NCBI GenBank assembly: GCA_902785945.1 | Contig: CADAAR010000018.1 | Location: forward strand, 1 to 55,042 | DNA: 55,042 nucleotides | Origin: an uncultured Prevotellaceae bacterium | GTDB lineage: Bacteria; Bacteroidota; Bacteroidia; Bacteroidales; Bacteroidaceae | Direction: 5' to 3' | Shown here: positions 6,342 to 14,096 of the stretch, one piece after another | How positions within the stretch are numbered: the first letter of the stretch is position 1 | Layout: every line of letters starts with the position of its first letter | The notes under the pieces: model-generated | What the model was told of the DNA's origin: nothing | What the model saw: only the letters and a program-made list of their open reading frames with translations | Database searches by the model: none | Made by a program: the position numbers and the translations under genes

Positions 6342-8147
6342 TCAGACGCTGGTTTTTCTTCTCCAGGGTAAAGTTACCCTCGAAGTTGACCTCGCCACAT
6401 CGTAAGGCTCCAACAGGAAACCACGCTCACCATCGATCACCAAACCATCCTTCAAAGAGAAAGAGAAGGATTTGGCTATCTCCTTGGTTTTATTCTTCGA
6501 TTTGGAGTCGATGATACGACGAGACACATCGACACGTGCTGTAGAGGCCTCGTCTTTAAGACCGCCTGCCTGGATAATCAGATCTTCGATTGTGGTGTTA
6601 TCAGCATATTCATAGGCTCCGGGAGACAACACCTCGCCAGTGATCGTCAACGTACGCTGGCTGCGAAGCTCTGCCTGGGTAGGGATAAACAGTACATCTT
6701 CATTCTGTAAGGGGATATCAGCCACAGTGCCATTCAGGATGCCCTGTACATCGACAGGAATAATCTCCAAAGAACGGTCAGCCTTCAGACGGTGCATGAC
6801 AGCATGGGCGGTGAAAGCATCCTCAGTGACACCCTCGGCCGCCTCAATCAAAGACTTGACAGTCGTGATATTGCCACCCAACTGATACTGGGCAGGACGG
6901 AAAACAGCACCCTTGACCTCAACCATATTCTCGAAACGGTTGAGCATGCCATCGACTGTGACAGCATCGCCATCAGCCACCTGGAAACTGGCGAAGTCGA
7001 ACTCATTGATATTGAAGACGGAATAACGCTCGCCATTCTGACGAATCAAACGAACTGCCTTGGTATAGGCATCGCCCGTAAAGCCACCCGCATATTTGAT
7101 CAGCGTGGCTACGCTCTCGTTCTTGCGCATCTCGTAGAACATGGTGCGCTTGACATTACCCGTGATACCCACCAAACAGTCGTAGGGTCCCACCTGAATG
7201 ACATCGTTGTCCTGAAGGCGGATGTTACCAGCCAACCGGCCATTGAGGATGTATTCATAGATATCGACGACGGTGATGAGCTTGCCCTGGCGGTAGACCT
7301 TGATATTACGCAGGGTACCTAAGTCGCTGATACCACCTGCACTATAGAGGGCATGGAAAACGGTGGCATAGCCAGAGAGGGTGTAGGTGCCAGGCGCCTT
7401 GACCTCGCCCATCACATTGACCATGATGGAACGGGTCTGACCCAACGTCATCTTGATCTCACTGCTGGCATAACGGGAACCTAAACTGGAACGGATCTTT
7501 GACTGGGCAGCTGCCACAGAGAGGCCACTGACCTGAATGGGGCCGAAGCCTTGCACTGTGATAAAGCCATCGGGAGAGACCGTGAGCTGGTGGGTGCGCT
7601 GAGAGGCACCATAGATATTGACAACCACCTGATCGCCAGGACCCAAGACATAGTTCTGAGGCGTGGCGATGTTCATGCTCGGCTCGAAAGTCAAACGACG
7701 GTTATTGAAGATGTCATGACCGAAAATCTTCTTGCCTGTGCCTTTATTGATCTCGCTCATGGCCTGCACATCGTTTTCTACCGTCTCGATGTTCTCGTCG
7801 GCATTCGACGTAACAGCAGTGGACGTACCAACCTTAGCCGTGTTCAGATCCTGAGGCTTATCGCTATCATCGGCAGAAGACGCTCTATTCGACTGACGGG
7901 TGACAGTGCCATCGTCAGACACCGTGACACCACGCTCCTTGAGCTGCTTGTCATACTGTCTGCGAAGGCGACGGACCTGGTCGACATTCACACCACGCTG
8001 CACCAAGGCTGTCATAATCTGAGACTGCGACTTACCCGCCTTATGCTCACGGGCAATATAATCGATGACCTGCTGGTCGGTCATGCTCTGGGCAAAACCA
8101 GATGCCATACAGAGCACACAAATCAATAAAAGAAGGTACCTTTTCAT
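6342..8147 (-). CDS. wza: Wza-type polysaccharide exporter, N-terminal part (frameshifted)
   Basis: This is an outer-membrane channel for capsule or exopolysaccharide. A signal peptide (MKRYLLLLICVLCMASGFAQ) is followed by a short helical domain, then the poly-export domain (NYVLGPGDQVVVNIYGA, residues ~160-240) and several SLBB repeats (GEVKAPGTYTL, GNVKRTMFYE, GAVFRPAQYQL, GEVLSPGAYEY). After GFLLEPYDV at about 6397 the frame changes and the last residues (ARSTSRVTLPWRRKTSV) are out of frame. The missing reading continues as GEVNFEGNF in the frame of 5752-6282. About 15-20 residues normally found between LEPYDV and GEV also seem absent, so an out-of-frame deletion of some 50 bp is more likely than a single-base error. 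The capsule of this strain may therefore be off. Confidence 0.88.
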   Translation of the reverse strand: MKRYLLLLICVLCMASGFAQSMTDQQVIDYIAREHKAGKSQSQIMTALVQRGVNVDQVRRLRRQYDKQLKERGVTVSDDGTVTRQSNRASSADDSDKPQDLNTAKVGTSTAVTSNADENIETVENDVQAMSEINKGTGKKIFGHDIFNNRRLTFEPSMNIATPQNYVLGPGDQVVVNIYGASQRTHQLTVSPDGFITVQGFGPIQVSGLSVAAAQSKIRSSLGSRYASSEIKMTLGQTRSIMVNVMGEVKAPGTYTLSGYATVFHALYSAGGISDLGTLRNIKVYRQGKLITVVDIYEYILNGRLAGNIRLQDNDVIQVGPYDCLVGITGNVKRTMFYEMRKNESVATLIKYAGGFTGDAYTKAVRLIRQNGERYSVFNINEFDFASFQVADGDAVTVDGMLNRFENMVEVKGAVFRPAQYQLGGNITTVKSLIEAAEGVTEDAFTAHAVMHRLKADRSLEIIPVDVQGILNGTVADIPLQNEDVLFIPTQAELRSQRTLTITGEVLSPGAYEYADNTTIEDLIIQAGGLKDEASTARVDVSRRIIDSKSKNKTKEIAKSFSFSLKDGLVIDGERGFLLEPYDVARSTSRVTLPWRRKTSV

Positions 8148-8153
8148 ATTTTA

Positions 8154-8753
8154 TTATTGCTTTATTTCCACATCTTCAATCGCAATTTTCACCATGGCAT
8201 AGCCCAGACTTTCAATCTGAGCTACCAGATATGATGCGCCGTCTTTGTAACGGACCACATTGCCCTCGAGTCCTTTGAGACTGCCTCGGGCCACGCGAAT
8301 ATGATCGCCCAAACGGAGATGTTCAGACACAAAAGTAACCGAATCCTCTGCATTGAAAAGCATAAAGCGGAGCTGCTGCATCTGACTGTCGGGAATGACT
8401 GCCAACGGGTGGCGGCCAAAAGCATTCACAGGACGGGCTTTGTCGGTCAGGAAATACTTGATGAAAGGCAGATTAACCACCTCGCGGCGCTGTTTCTCGG
8501 TAACCCGAATAAACAACAACGTTGAAATGACGACTCGCTCTACTTTCTTCTTGCGGCCATTCTTCCACTCATGGATTTCCTCCTGAGAGGCCACATAGCA
8601 CTCATAGCCCAACTGCTGCAGGCGGTCGCGACACGATTTTTCCGTGTTATGTCCCACAAAAGCCACAAACCATTTGGAAGATTGTACGCCTACGGCGTCG
8701 CCAACGCCCAGCGTTGTCGTATGCTCAGGAATCATATTCGCGTTTTCACTCAT
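8154..8753 (-). CDS. UpxY-family NusG-like antiterminator
   Basis: This NusG paralogue heads the exopolysaccharide operon. WFVAFVGHNTEKSCRDRLQQLGYECYV is the NGN domain start. VERVVISTLLFIRVTE and LPFIKYFLTDKARP follow, and the C-terminal KOW motif is LRLGDHIRVARGSLKGLEGNVVRY. In Bacteroides, UpxY proteins allow transcription of their own capsule operon by preventing early termination. The 199-residue length fits the family. The promoter (8768-8799) is so close that the 5' leader would be very short. No UpxZ-like gene follows; the exporter comes next, 6 bp downstream. Confidence 0.92.
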   Translation of the reverse strand: MSENANMIPEHTTTLGVGDAVGVQSSKWFVAFVGHNTEKSCRDRLQQLGYECYVASQEEIHEWKNGRKKKVERVVISTLLFIRVTEKQRREVVNLPFIKYFLTDKARPVNAFGRHPLAVIPDSQMQQLRFMLFNAEDSVTFVSEHLRLGDHIRVARGSLKGLEGNVVRYKDGASYLVAQIESLGYAMVKIAIEDVEIKQ

Positions 8754-8767
8754 TTTGAAAAACGTTG

Positions 8768-8799
8768 CAAAGGTACTACTTTTTTATGAAATAAACAAA
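8768..8799 (-). promoter_or_regulatory. Promoter of the UpxY operon
   Basis: On the minus strand TTTG (8799-8796), a 20-bp spacer and TACCTTTG (8775-8768) match the Bacteroidetes primary-sigma consensus. The start codon is at 8753, about 15 bases after the -7 box. Confidence 0.75.
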
Positions 8800-8829
8800 G
8801 TAAATAGAAACAATTTTACTTTATTTAGC

Positions 8830-8871
8830 AACAAAGCAGATTGATTTTTTAATGAACCAATCTGCTTTGTT
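8830..8871 (-). terminator. Hairpin after the kinase-pyrophosphorylase gene
   Basis: A 14-bp perfect stem, AACAAAGCAGATTG (8830-8843) with CAATCTGCTTTGTT (8858-8871), sits between the 8893 stop and the UpxY promoter. It probably terminates the minus-strand transcript of 8893-10830. The T-run is on the plus-strand side, so the orientation is not certain. Confidence 0.65.
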
Positions 8872-8892
8872 AGTTTTTTTTATAAAAAAATA

Positions 8893-10830
8893 TTATGGTT
8901 TGCTATACTCTTGGACAGCCCGAATCAATGCATGAGGATTGCCCATGTCGTACATACGGCCTTGCAAGCGAACGCCCATCATACCAGAACGCTGACGAAC
9001 CGATTCCAAGGCGGAAGTGAGTTCTATTTCAGAGATATGATCACCTTCGAGTTCTTTCTCCATGATGTCCTGATGGAGCTGGGCAAAGACCTCTGGTGTC
9101 AGGATGTACTGTCCGAATACACTGTAAAATTCCTTCACTCCATTCTTGTTTCGTACGCCCAAGAACTCTTCGGCATAGCTGGCCTTGGGTTTCTCCTTCA
9201 TCACAGCCACATTGAGGATGGTATGTTCCTTGTCTTCCCAGACACCTGAGAGGATGCCATAATGGCTCACCTCAGCCAGAGGAACGGTATGAATAGATAC
9301 CATCAACGAGTTATACCGCTCGTACTCCTCAACCATCTGCAGGGCACAGGGTTTGTTGCTGTCGCTGCGATAGAGGGTATCGCCCAAGAGCAACAGTACC
9401 GGTTCATTACCCGCAAACTGCGCTGCCTGATACACCGCATGACCAAAGCCACGCTTCTCACGCTGGTAGACATAATGCAGGTGCTTGCCAATATTCAGGA
9501 TGCGCGTCTCCAACTCCTTCGCCTCAGCATTGAGCTTGCTCAGATGCTCATCAGACAGGGGCCTCTCGAAATAATCCGAATACAGCTGGCGCTCCTCCTC
9601 AGAACCCAGCACGAGACAGATTTCCTCAATACCACTCTGGATGAGTTCCTCGAGCAGGATCAGGATGACCGGACGTACCATGCCATCGGGACAGGGAATA
9701 GGGAAGAAATCCTTCTTCAGGGCACGGGTGGCGGGATAAAGACGGGTGCCAAAGCCTGCCACAGGAATGATCGCCTTACGGACGGTATGCACTGGCTTCA
9801 ACGTCAATGTATAAGCCTTCATGCCCTGCTGGTTGAGATAGTCGACCAACTGGTGCTGCGCCTCCTCACTGCGCGCCAGGAACTGTACCGAGCCATCGCC
9901 ATGCGAGCCGACACCCTTGCCACCCCAGACCAGGGGTTGGATCTTCGGGTCCTGCAACACCTCATGGAGCTTCGGGGCATAGAGCGCCTCAGACATCGGG
10001 GCTACCTGGGCATCGAAGAGCGCCTCTGCCTCGGTCATCAGTCGACCTAAGCCTTCGGCATCGCCCTCCGCCATGCACTTGATGGCCTTGTCGACCAGCT
10101 CAAGGTTCTTCTCACCCAACGCCTCATGCTCCGCACGTTCCGCGTCGCTATTGGGGAAGGGATAAGCCTTGTTAAGATCAGAGAGGATCTTGATGGTATC
10201 CTTCTCGGCACAGAGGTCGGCAAAGACCCAGTAGAGATGTTTCTTGACATTCAACGAGCGCACCTCGATCTCATCGCCATCGAAGGTCATGAGATTCGGT
10301 TTGACACCAAAGGCACAGGCCTGGTCGAGACGACCACAACGGCTGGAGGTACGCAACTCACCCAGATAGGCGATGTTCATCTCGCCCAGGGTGTTGAGGT
10401 TGAGATTATATAATAAATTGAACGCGCGCGCAACGAGGACACAGATAGCCGCAGAACTGCTAAGACCACTCTTCATGGGCAGGGTCATACCCGTGATCTT
10501 AATACGCACACCACCCACTTTGTACCACTCAAGCATGTAGGAAGCCACACCTGCACAGTAGCAGAAGAACGAGCCACTCTTCGCGATGCGCTTCAGCTCG
10601 AGCTCGTCCATACGACAGGAGAAGTCCTGCCAGTAGTCCTTGATCTCAGGGGCCGTACTGTAGAGCTCGAAGATGCTGGATTTTTCGACCTCAGCATAGA
10701 TACCTTGTTCGATACCGGTCACGATGGCTGCACCAGGAGCAATGTCAGCATTCATCGTACGATAATGGCCTGCCCAGTCGGTATGTTCGCCAAAGAGACA
10801 GAGGCGTCCAGGAACAAAAAGTTTCATCAT
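8893..10830 (-). CDS. Galactokinase-like GHMP kinase fused to GalU-like nucleotidyltransferase
   Basis: The 645-residue cytoplasmic protein joins two enzymes. Residues 1 to ~345 are a GHMP kinase: GRLCLFGEHTDWAG matches the galactokinase signature, LPMKSGLSSSAAICV is the ATP-binding loop, and GGKGVGSHGDGSVQFL is the C-terminal glycine-rich motif. Residues ~352-645 form a nucleotidyltransferase with RKAIIPVAGFGTRLYPATRALKKDFFPI, closest to UDP-glucose pyrophosphorylase. The pair would phosphorylate a free sugar at C1 and then activate it to an NDP-sugar. The domain order is the reverse of Bacteroides Fkp (pyrophosphorylase first, fucokinase second), so it is not simply that protein. The sugar cannot be read from sequence. 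The gene stands alone between its own promoter and a terminator, next to the capsule operon it could feed. Confidence 0.88.
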   Translation of the reverse strand: MMKLFVPGRLCLFGEHTDWAGHYRTMNADIAPGAAIVTGIEQGIYAEVEKSSIFELYSTAPEIKDYWQDFSCRMDELELKRIAKSGSFFCYCAGVASYMLEWYKVGGVRIKITGMTLPMKSGLSSSAAICVLVARAFNLLYNLNLNTLGEMNIAYLGELRTSSRCGRLDQACAFGVKPNLMTFDGDEIEVRSLNVKKHLYWVFADLCAEKDTIKILSDLNKAYPFPNSDAERAEHEALGEKNLELVDKAIKCMAEGDAEGLGRLMTEAEALFDAQVAPMSEALYAPKLHEVLQDPKIQPLVWGGKGVGSHGDGSVQFLARSEEAQHQLVDYLNQQGMKAYTLTLKPVHTVRKAIIPVAGFGTRLYPATRALKKDFFPIPCPDGMVRPVILILLEELIQSGIEEICLVLGSEEERQLYSDYFERPLSDEHLSKLNAEAKELETRILNIGKHLHYVYQREKRGFGHAVYQAAQFAGNEPVLLLLGDTLYRSDSNKPCALQMVEEYERYNSLMVSIHTVPLAEVSHYGILSGVWEDKEHTILNVAVMKEKPKASYAEEFLGVRNKNGVKEFYSVFGQYILTPEVFAQLHQDIMEKELEGDHISEIELTSALESVRQRSGMMGVRLQGRMYDMGNPHALIRAVQEYSKP

Positions 10831-10849
10831 ATTTTATGCATTTATTTTG

Positions 10850-10857
10850 CAAAAGTA
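10850..10857 (-). promoter_or_regulatory. -7 box for the kinase fusion gene
   Basis: On the minus strand TACTTTTG matches the TAnnTTTG box, 20 bp before the start codon at 10830. No good -33 element is seen at 19-21 bp, so the call rests on one box. Confidence 0.45.
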
Positions 10858-10896
10858 CGAAAAAAACGGCAAAATGTAGAGATTTTAAGGTTTTTT

Positions 10897-10928
10897 TTTG
10901 GTCGTTTGGAGGAAAATATATACTTTTG
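10897..10928 (+). promoter_or_regulatory. Promoter of the ECF sigma gene
   Basis: TTTG (10897-10900), a 20-bp spacer and TACTTTTG (10921-10928) match the Bacteroidetes consensus. The leader to the ATG at 11003 is about 70 bases and holds no clear hairpin. Confidence 0.75.
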
Positions 10929-11002
10929 TCCCCGAATTAATAACTCTTTAAACGTATATTGCCTATCGAAACAGCATTACTCAATACTAATTAATAGAAC
11001 GT

Positions 11003-11599
11003 ATGAGTACTTGGAAAGAAATGTCCGACGAACAGTTGGCATTGCTTTATGCAGATGGTAATAACAAAGCTTTCGACATTTTATTAAGTCGTGTGCAGGA
11101 TAAGTTGTTCTCCTACATCTTCTGTATGGTGAAGAATGAGGAGTTGGCTAACGACCTGTTTCAGGAGACCTTTATCAAGGCCATCGTGAGACTGAAGGAC
11201 GGAAAGTATAAGGATCAGGGCAAGTTCTTGTTCTGGGTCACGAGGATTGCACATAATGTGATTATCGATTATTTCCGCGATGTGAAGAGTTCACATATTG
11301 TGGATGGACCGAAAGAGAACGACCTGGGCGTGATCCGCAGCGATTCTGTTTTGGAGACGGACCGCGAGAAGGCGCTGGTGAATGAACAGGTGCTGAAGGA
11401 CGTGAGGCAGCTGATGGATGCGCTGCCTGACGTGCAGCGGGAAGTGGTGTATATGCGGTATTATCAGGAATTGTCGTTTAAGGAAATCGCAAAGATTACT
11501 GGGGTCAGTATCAATACGTCGCTGGGGCGTATGCGCTACGCCCTCATCAACCTCCGCAGGCTCTCTAGAGAGCACAATGTAGAGCTTCAATTCGCGTAA
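11003..11599 (+). CDS. ECF-type RNA polymerase sigma factor
   Basis: The 198-residue protein has sigma region 2 (NEELANDLFQETFIKAIVRLKDG, then FLFWVTRIAHNVIIDYFRD) and region 4 (ALPDVQREVVYMRYYQELSFKEIAKITGVSINTSLGRMRYALINLRRL, a helix-turn-helix). It should direct polymerase to a set of alternative promoters. No anti-sigma factor, FecR-like or zinc-binding gene lies next to it: the stop is followed at once by repeat R3. The regulon and signal are therefore unknown. The promoter at 10897-10928 is of the housekeeping type. Confidence 0.93.
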   Translation: MSTWKEMSDEQLALLYADGNNKAFDILLSRVQDKLFSYIFCMVKNEELANDLFQETFIKAIVRLKDGKYKDQGKFLFWVTRIAHNVIIDYFRDVKSSHIVDGPKENDLGVIRSDSVLETDREKALVNEQVLKDVRQLMDALPDVQREVVYMRYYQELSFKEIAKITGVSINTSLGRMRYALINLRRLSREHNVELQFA

Positions 11600-11604
11600 T
11601 TTTG

Positions 11605-12175
11605 TTAGGGGCCTGCCCCTAAGACCCTGTCTCCACCGCCGGTGGGGTCTCTCAACCACCCCTACCCCTCCTTACCATAATGAGGGGTCTCAACCCCCTT
11701 TCCAAACCTTTCCCCCAATCATAGGGTGAAAGGCTTAACTGCCTCCGGGGGAAAACCGCCCTCCGTCAGAGTTTTGGTATGGCTCTCCAGCCTTTGCCCC
11801 TGCGGGGTTCGCCATGATTTCCTACACCTCTCCCATACCCTCCCCTGAAAGGGAAGGGCTGCTGCCGCGCTACAACATCAAGGGATGTACGATAAAAGAG
11901 ACTTCGGTGGGATCCTCAGTGAGCCCCTTGCCAAGGGGCGGCGACAGCGGGGATGTAGGCAAAAAATCGCGTGTCCCGCGATACTAAAAAAGGCGGAAAG
12001 TCGTCGGTTTCTGCGACTTTTCGGTTGCATCCTCCCCATATAGGGGGAGGCCTTGGAGGGGGTGGATGTTTCTTTGCTTCTTTCTTTGCGCCAAAGAAAG
12101 TAAGGAATAAATGACAAGGGCTTGGGGGCTGGCCACCAATTAATTAAAGGGGGTATTAGGGGTGGCCCCTAAAAC
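11605..12175. repeat. Mosaic inverted-repeat element R3
   Basis: This 570-bp gene-free element lies between the sigma gene and the small protein. The left end TTAGGGGCCTGCCCCTAAGAC and the right end ATTAGGGGTGGCCCCTAAAAC are inverted copies. Inside, two hairpin-rich arms run towards each other around a centre containing CTCCCCTGAAAGGGAAGGG and CGCTACAACATCAAGGGATG. The hairpin at 11994-12003/12014-12023 carries the same loop (here read as TCGGTTTCTG) as R1 and R4. Frames that run through the element are repeat sequence, not genes. Confidence 0.85.
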
Positions 12176-12229
12176 TTTTTAAGGACAAATATAATAAATG
12201 CACAATATTATCGTTTATATAAAAAATAA

Positions 12230-12373
12230 ATGATTATAAAAAGTTCGCCTATGAAGCATTTTACTCCAGAAGAGTTCAAGCCCAGTGCTTTGTCATTAGA
12301 AATTATCCGTCAGATAGCACATAGCTATCGCAGTCAAAACAACCCTCAGGCTAACGACTTCCGCCTGAACTAG
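12230..12373 (+). CDS. Small protein of 47 residues (or 40)
   Basis: The frame reads MIIKSSPMKHFTPEEFKPSA and on through LEIIRQIAHSYRSQN to QANDFRLN and a TAG stop. It ends exactly where a heptamer array begins, and that array runs to the rpe start codon, so the two are probably co-transcribed. The Met at 12251 (MKHFTPEEF) may be the true start. There is no signal peptide, and one amphipathic helix is likely (SALSLEIIRQIAHSYR). I do not know its function. Confidence 0.55.
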   Translation: MIIKSSPMKHFTPEEFKPSALSLEIIRQIAHSYRSQNNPQANDFRLN

Positions 12374-12409
12374 TTTATTATTTATTAGTTTATTATTTAT
12401 TATTTATAA
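12374..12409. repeat. Heptamer array between small gene and rpe
   Basis: The units TTTATTA, TTTATTA, GTTTATTA, TTTATTA, TTTATAA occupy every base between the TAG stop (12371-12373) and the rpe ATG (12410). There is no Shine-Dalgarno sequence; the array itself is the translation start region. Confidence 0.9.
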
Positions 12410-13057
12410 ATGGCGCTTGTTTCTCCATCATTACTCGCAGCAGATTTCCTGCATCTCGACCGTGACATCAGCATGATCAACCAGAGTGAGGCCGACTGGC
12501 TCCACCTCGACATCATGGACGGGTCGTTTGTTCCTAATATTTCCTTTGGCTTTCCCGTAATTGAAGCAGTGGCCAAAGCCTGTCAGAAACCCCTCGACGT
12601 ACATTATATGATCAATGCCCCTGAGCGTTATATCGCACGCACCGCAAAACTGGGCGCAATGATGATGAACGTGCACTACGAGGCCAGCGTACACTTGCAT
12701 CGCACCATCCAGGAGATCCATGATGCAGGTATGAAGGCTGGTGTGACACTGAATCCCTCGACACCTGTGTCTGTATTGGAAGATATTCTCGGCGATGTGG
12801 AGATGGTATTGTTGATGAGTGTCAACCCGGGCTTCGGGGGACAACAGTTCATTGAGAACACCATCGACAAGGTGAAACGTCTGAAGGCGATGATCAATGC
12901 CAAAGGTCTTGGCACCCTTATCGAAGTGGATGGCGGTGTCCAGGCAGAGACAGCCCCAAGACTGGTGGCAGCGGGCGTGGATGTCCTGGTCAGTGGCAGC
13001 TATGTCTTCAAGGCCGCTGACCCTCTCGCCACAATCAAAAGTTTAAAAACTTTATAA
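12410..13057 (+). CDS. rpe: Ribulose-phosphate 3-epimerase
   Basis: This enzyme interconverts ribulose 5-phosphate and xylulose 5-phosphate in the pentose phosphate pathway. The 215 residues form the usual TIM barrel. VSPSLLAADFLHL, WLHLDIMDGSFVPNISFG (catalytic Asp), DVHYMI, VLLMSVNPGFGGQQFIE and EVDGGVQAETAPRLVAAGVDVLVSGSYVF (second catalytic Asp and phosphate loop) are all intact. The ATG directly abuts the TTTATTA array. The stop codon begins a perfect 18-bp hairpin. fmt follows on the same strand. Confidence 0.97.
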   Translation: MALVSPSLLAADFLHLDRDISMINQSEADWLHLDIMDGSFVPNISFGFPVIEAVAKACQKPLDVHYMINAPERYIARTAKLGAMMMNVHYEASVHLHRTIQEIHDAGMKAGVTLNPSTPVSVLEDILGDVEMVLLMSVNPGFGGQQFIENTIDKVKRLKAMINAKGLGTLIEVDGGVQAETAPRLVAAGVDVLVSGSYVFKAADPLATIKSLKTL

Positions 13058-13092
13058 ACCTATCACTGGGGCCTGGCCCCAGTGATAGGTTT
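13056..13092 (+). terminator. Perfect 18-bp hairpin after rpe
   Basis: AAACCTATCACTGGGGCC (13056-13073) pairs without mismatch to GGCCCCAGTGATAGGTTT (13075-13092) around one central T. It starts inside the rpe stop codon and ends 14 bp before the fmt ATG. The core GGGGCC/GGCCCC resembles the ends of R2-R4. It probably attenuates or terminates transcription between rpe and fmt. Confidence 0.75.
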
Positions 13093-13106
13093 TAAGGATA
13101 GACAGG

Positions 13107-14090
13107 ATGAGAAAAGAAGATTTAAGAATCGTATTTATGGGTACGCCGGAGTTCGCAGTGGAGACACTTCAGGCACTGGTGGAGCATCAGTATAATGTGG
13201 TGGCTGTAGTGACACAGCCGGATAAGCCTGTGGGCAGACATGGCAGTGTGTTGCAACCATCAGCAGTGAAGCAGTATGCCTTGGAGAGAGGTCTTCCCGT
13301 GTTACAGCCTGAGAAGATGAAAGACCCGGCGTTTGTAGAGACTTTAAGGAGTTATCAGGCCAACCTACAGGTGGTAGTGGCGTTCAGGATGTTGCCAGAA
13401 GTGGTCTGGGCCATGCCTGAATATGGCACGTTTAATGTTCATGCAGCGCTGTTGCCTCAGTATCGTGGGGCAGCGCCTATCAACTGGGCCATCATCAATG
13501 GTGAGACCAAGACTGGTGTCACCACGTTCTTCCTCGACCATGACATCGATACTGGGCGGATTATTCTTCAGAAGCCTTTCGATATTCCTGACACGGCTGA
13601 TGTGGAGTATGTTTATGATGGGCTCATGCATCTTGGGGCAGAGATCTGTCTGGAGACCATCGAGGCCATTATTGCCTCTGACGGTCATCCAGCCTCAATG
13701 TCGCAAGACGACTCTTCCCTCTTCCCTCTTCCTTCTTCCCTAAAACTCGCTCCAAAGATTTTTAAGGAGACTTGCGAGATCAACTGGCAACAGTCTGCCA
13801 AGCAGGTTTATGACTTTATCCGTGGACTGAGTCCTATTCCTGGGGCCTGGACGACACTTGTCGCTTCTGATAACAAAGAGACCGTTTTGAAGATCTATAA
13901 GTCTTCAAAATCCGAAGTGAAAAAGCCTTCCGCCGCTCCTGGCACTATTGTCGTTGAGTCAAAATCTCTTTTCGTTGCTTGTCTGGATGGCGAGCTTCTT
14001 CAGCTCGAGGAAATCCAACTCGCTGGCAAAAAGCGCATGCAGGCAAGGGATTTCCTTAATGGTAATCAGGCTATTAAGAAAATGAAGTAA
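13107..14090 (+). CDS. fmt: Methionyl-tRNA formyltransferase with repeat-derived insert
   Basis: This enzyme formylates initiator Met-tRNA. LRIVFMGTPEFAVETL and VVTQPDKPVGR open the protein. NVHAALLPQYRGAAPINWAIINGETKTGVTTFFLDHDIDTG contains the formyl-transfer centre (N, H, D), and the C-terminal OB-like domain follows. At 327 residues it is slightly longer than usual. The extra residues are DSSLFPLPSS (about 201-211), encoded by the heptamer array at 13712-13739. They sit in the linker between the catalytic and C-terminal domains, just before LKLAPKIFKETCEINW. The position is tolerant of insertion, so activity is probably kept. Confidence 0.97.
   Translation: MRKEDLRIVFMGTPEFAVETLQALVEHQYNVVAVVTQPDKPVGRHGSVLQPSAVKQYALERGLPVLQPEKMKDPAFVETLRSYQANLQVVVAFRMLPEVVWAMPEYGTFNVHAALLPQYRGAAPINWAIINGETKTGVTTFFLDHDIDTGRIILQKPFDIPDTADVEYVYDGLMHLGAEICLETIEAIIASDGHPASMSQDDSSLFPLPSSLKLAPKIFKETCEINWQQSAKQVYDFIRGLSPIPGAWTTLVASDNKETVLKIYKSSKSEVKKPSAAPGTIVVESKSLFVACLDGELLQLEEIQLAGKKRMQARDFLNGNQAIKKMK
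13712..13739. repeat. Heptamer array inside fmt
   Basis: CTCTTCC occurs three times, then TTCTTCC, all in register. It encodes SLFPLPSS, nearly the same peptide as that made by the related array in rfbC on the opposite genomic strand (SSILPLPS). Confidence 0.85.
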
Positions 14091-14096
14091 CTTTTT

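Noticed and set aside
6792-7322. Long plus-strand open frame opposite the exporter
   Set aside because: Antisense shadow of the well-supported wza frame; no family motifs.
9262-10050. 262-codon plus-strand frame opposite the kinase fusion
   Set aside because: Antisense to two domains with clear catalytic motifs; composition is that of a mirror frame.
11291-11659. Minus-strand frame ending in RWRQGLRGRPL opposite the sigma gene
   Set aside because: The ending is coded by repeat R3 and the rest is antisense to the sigma factor.
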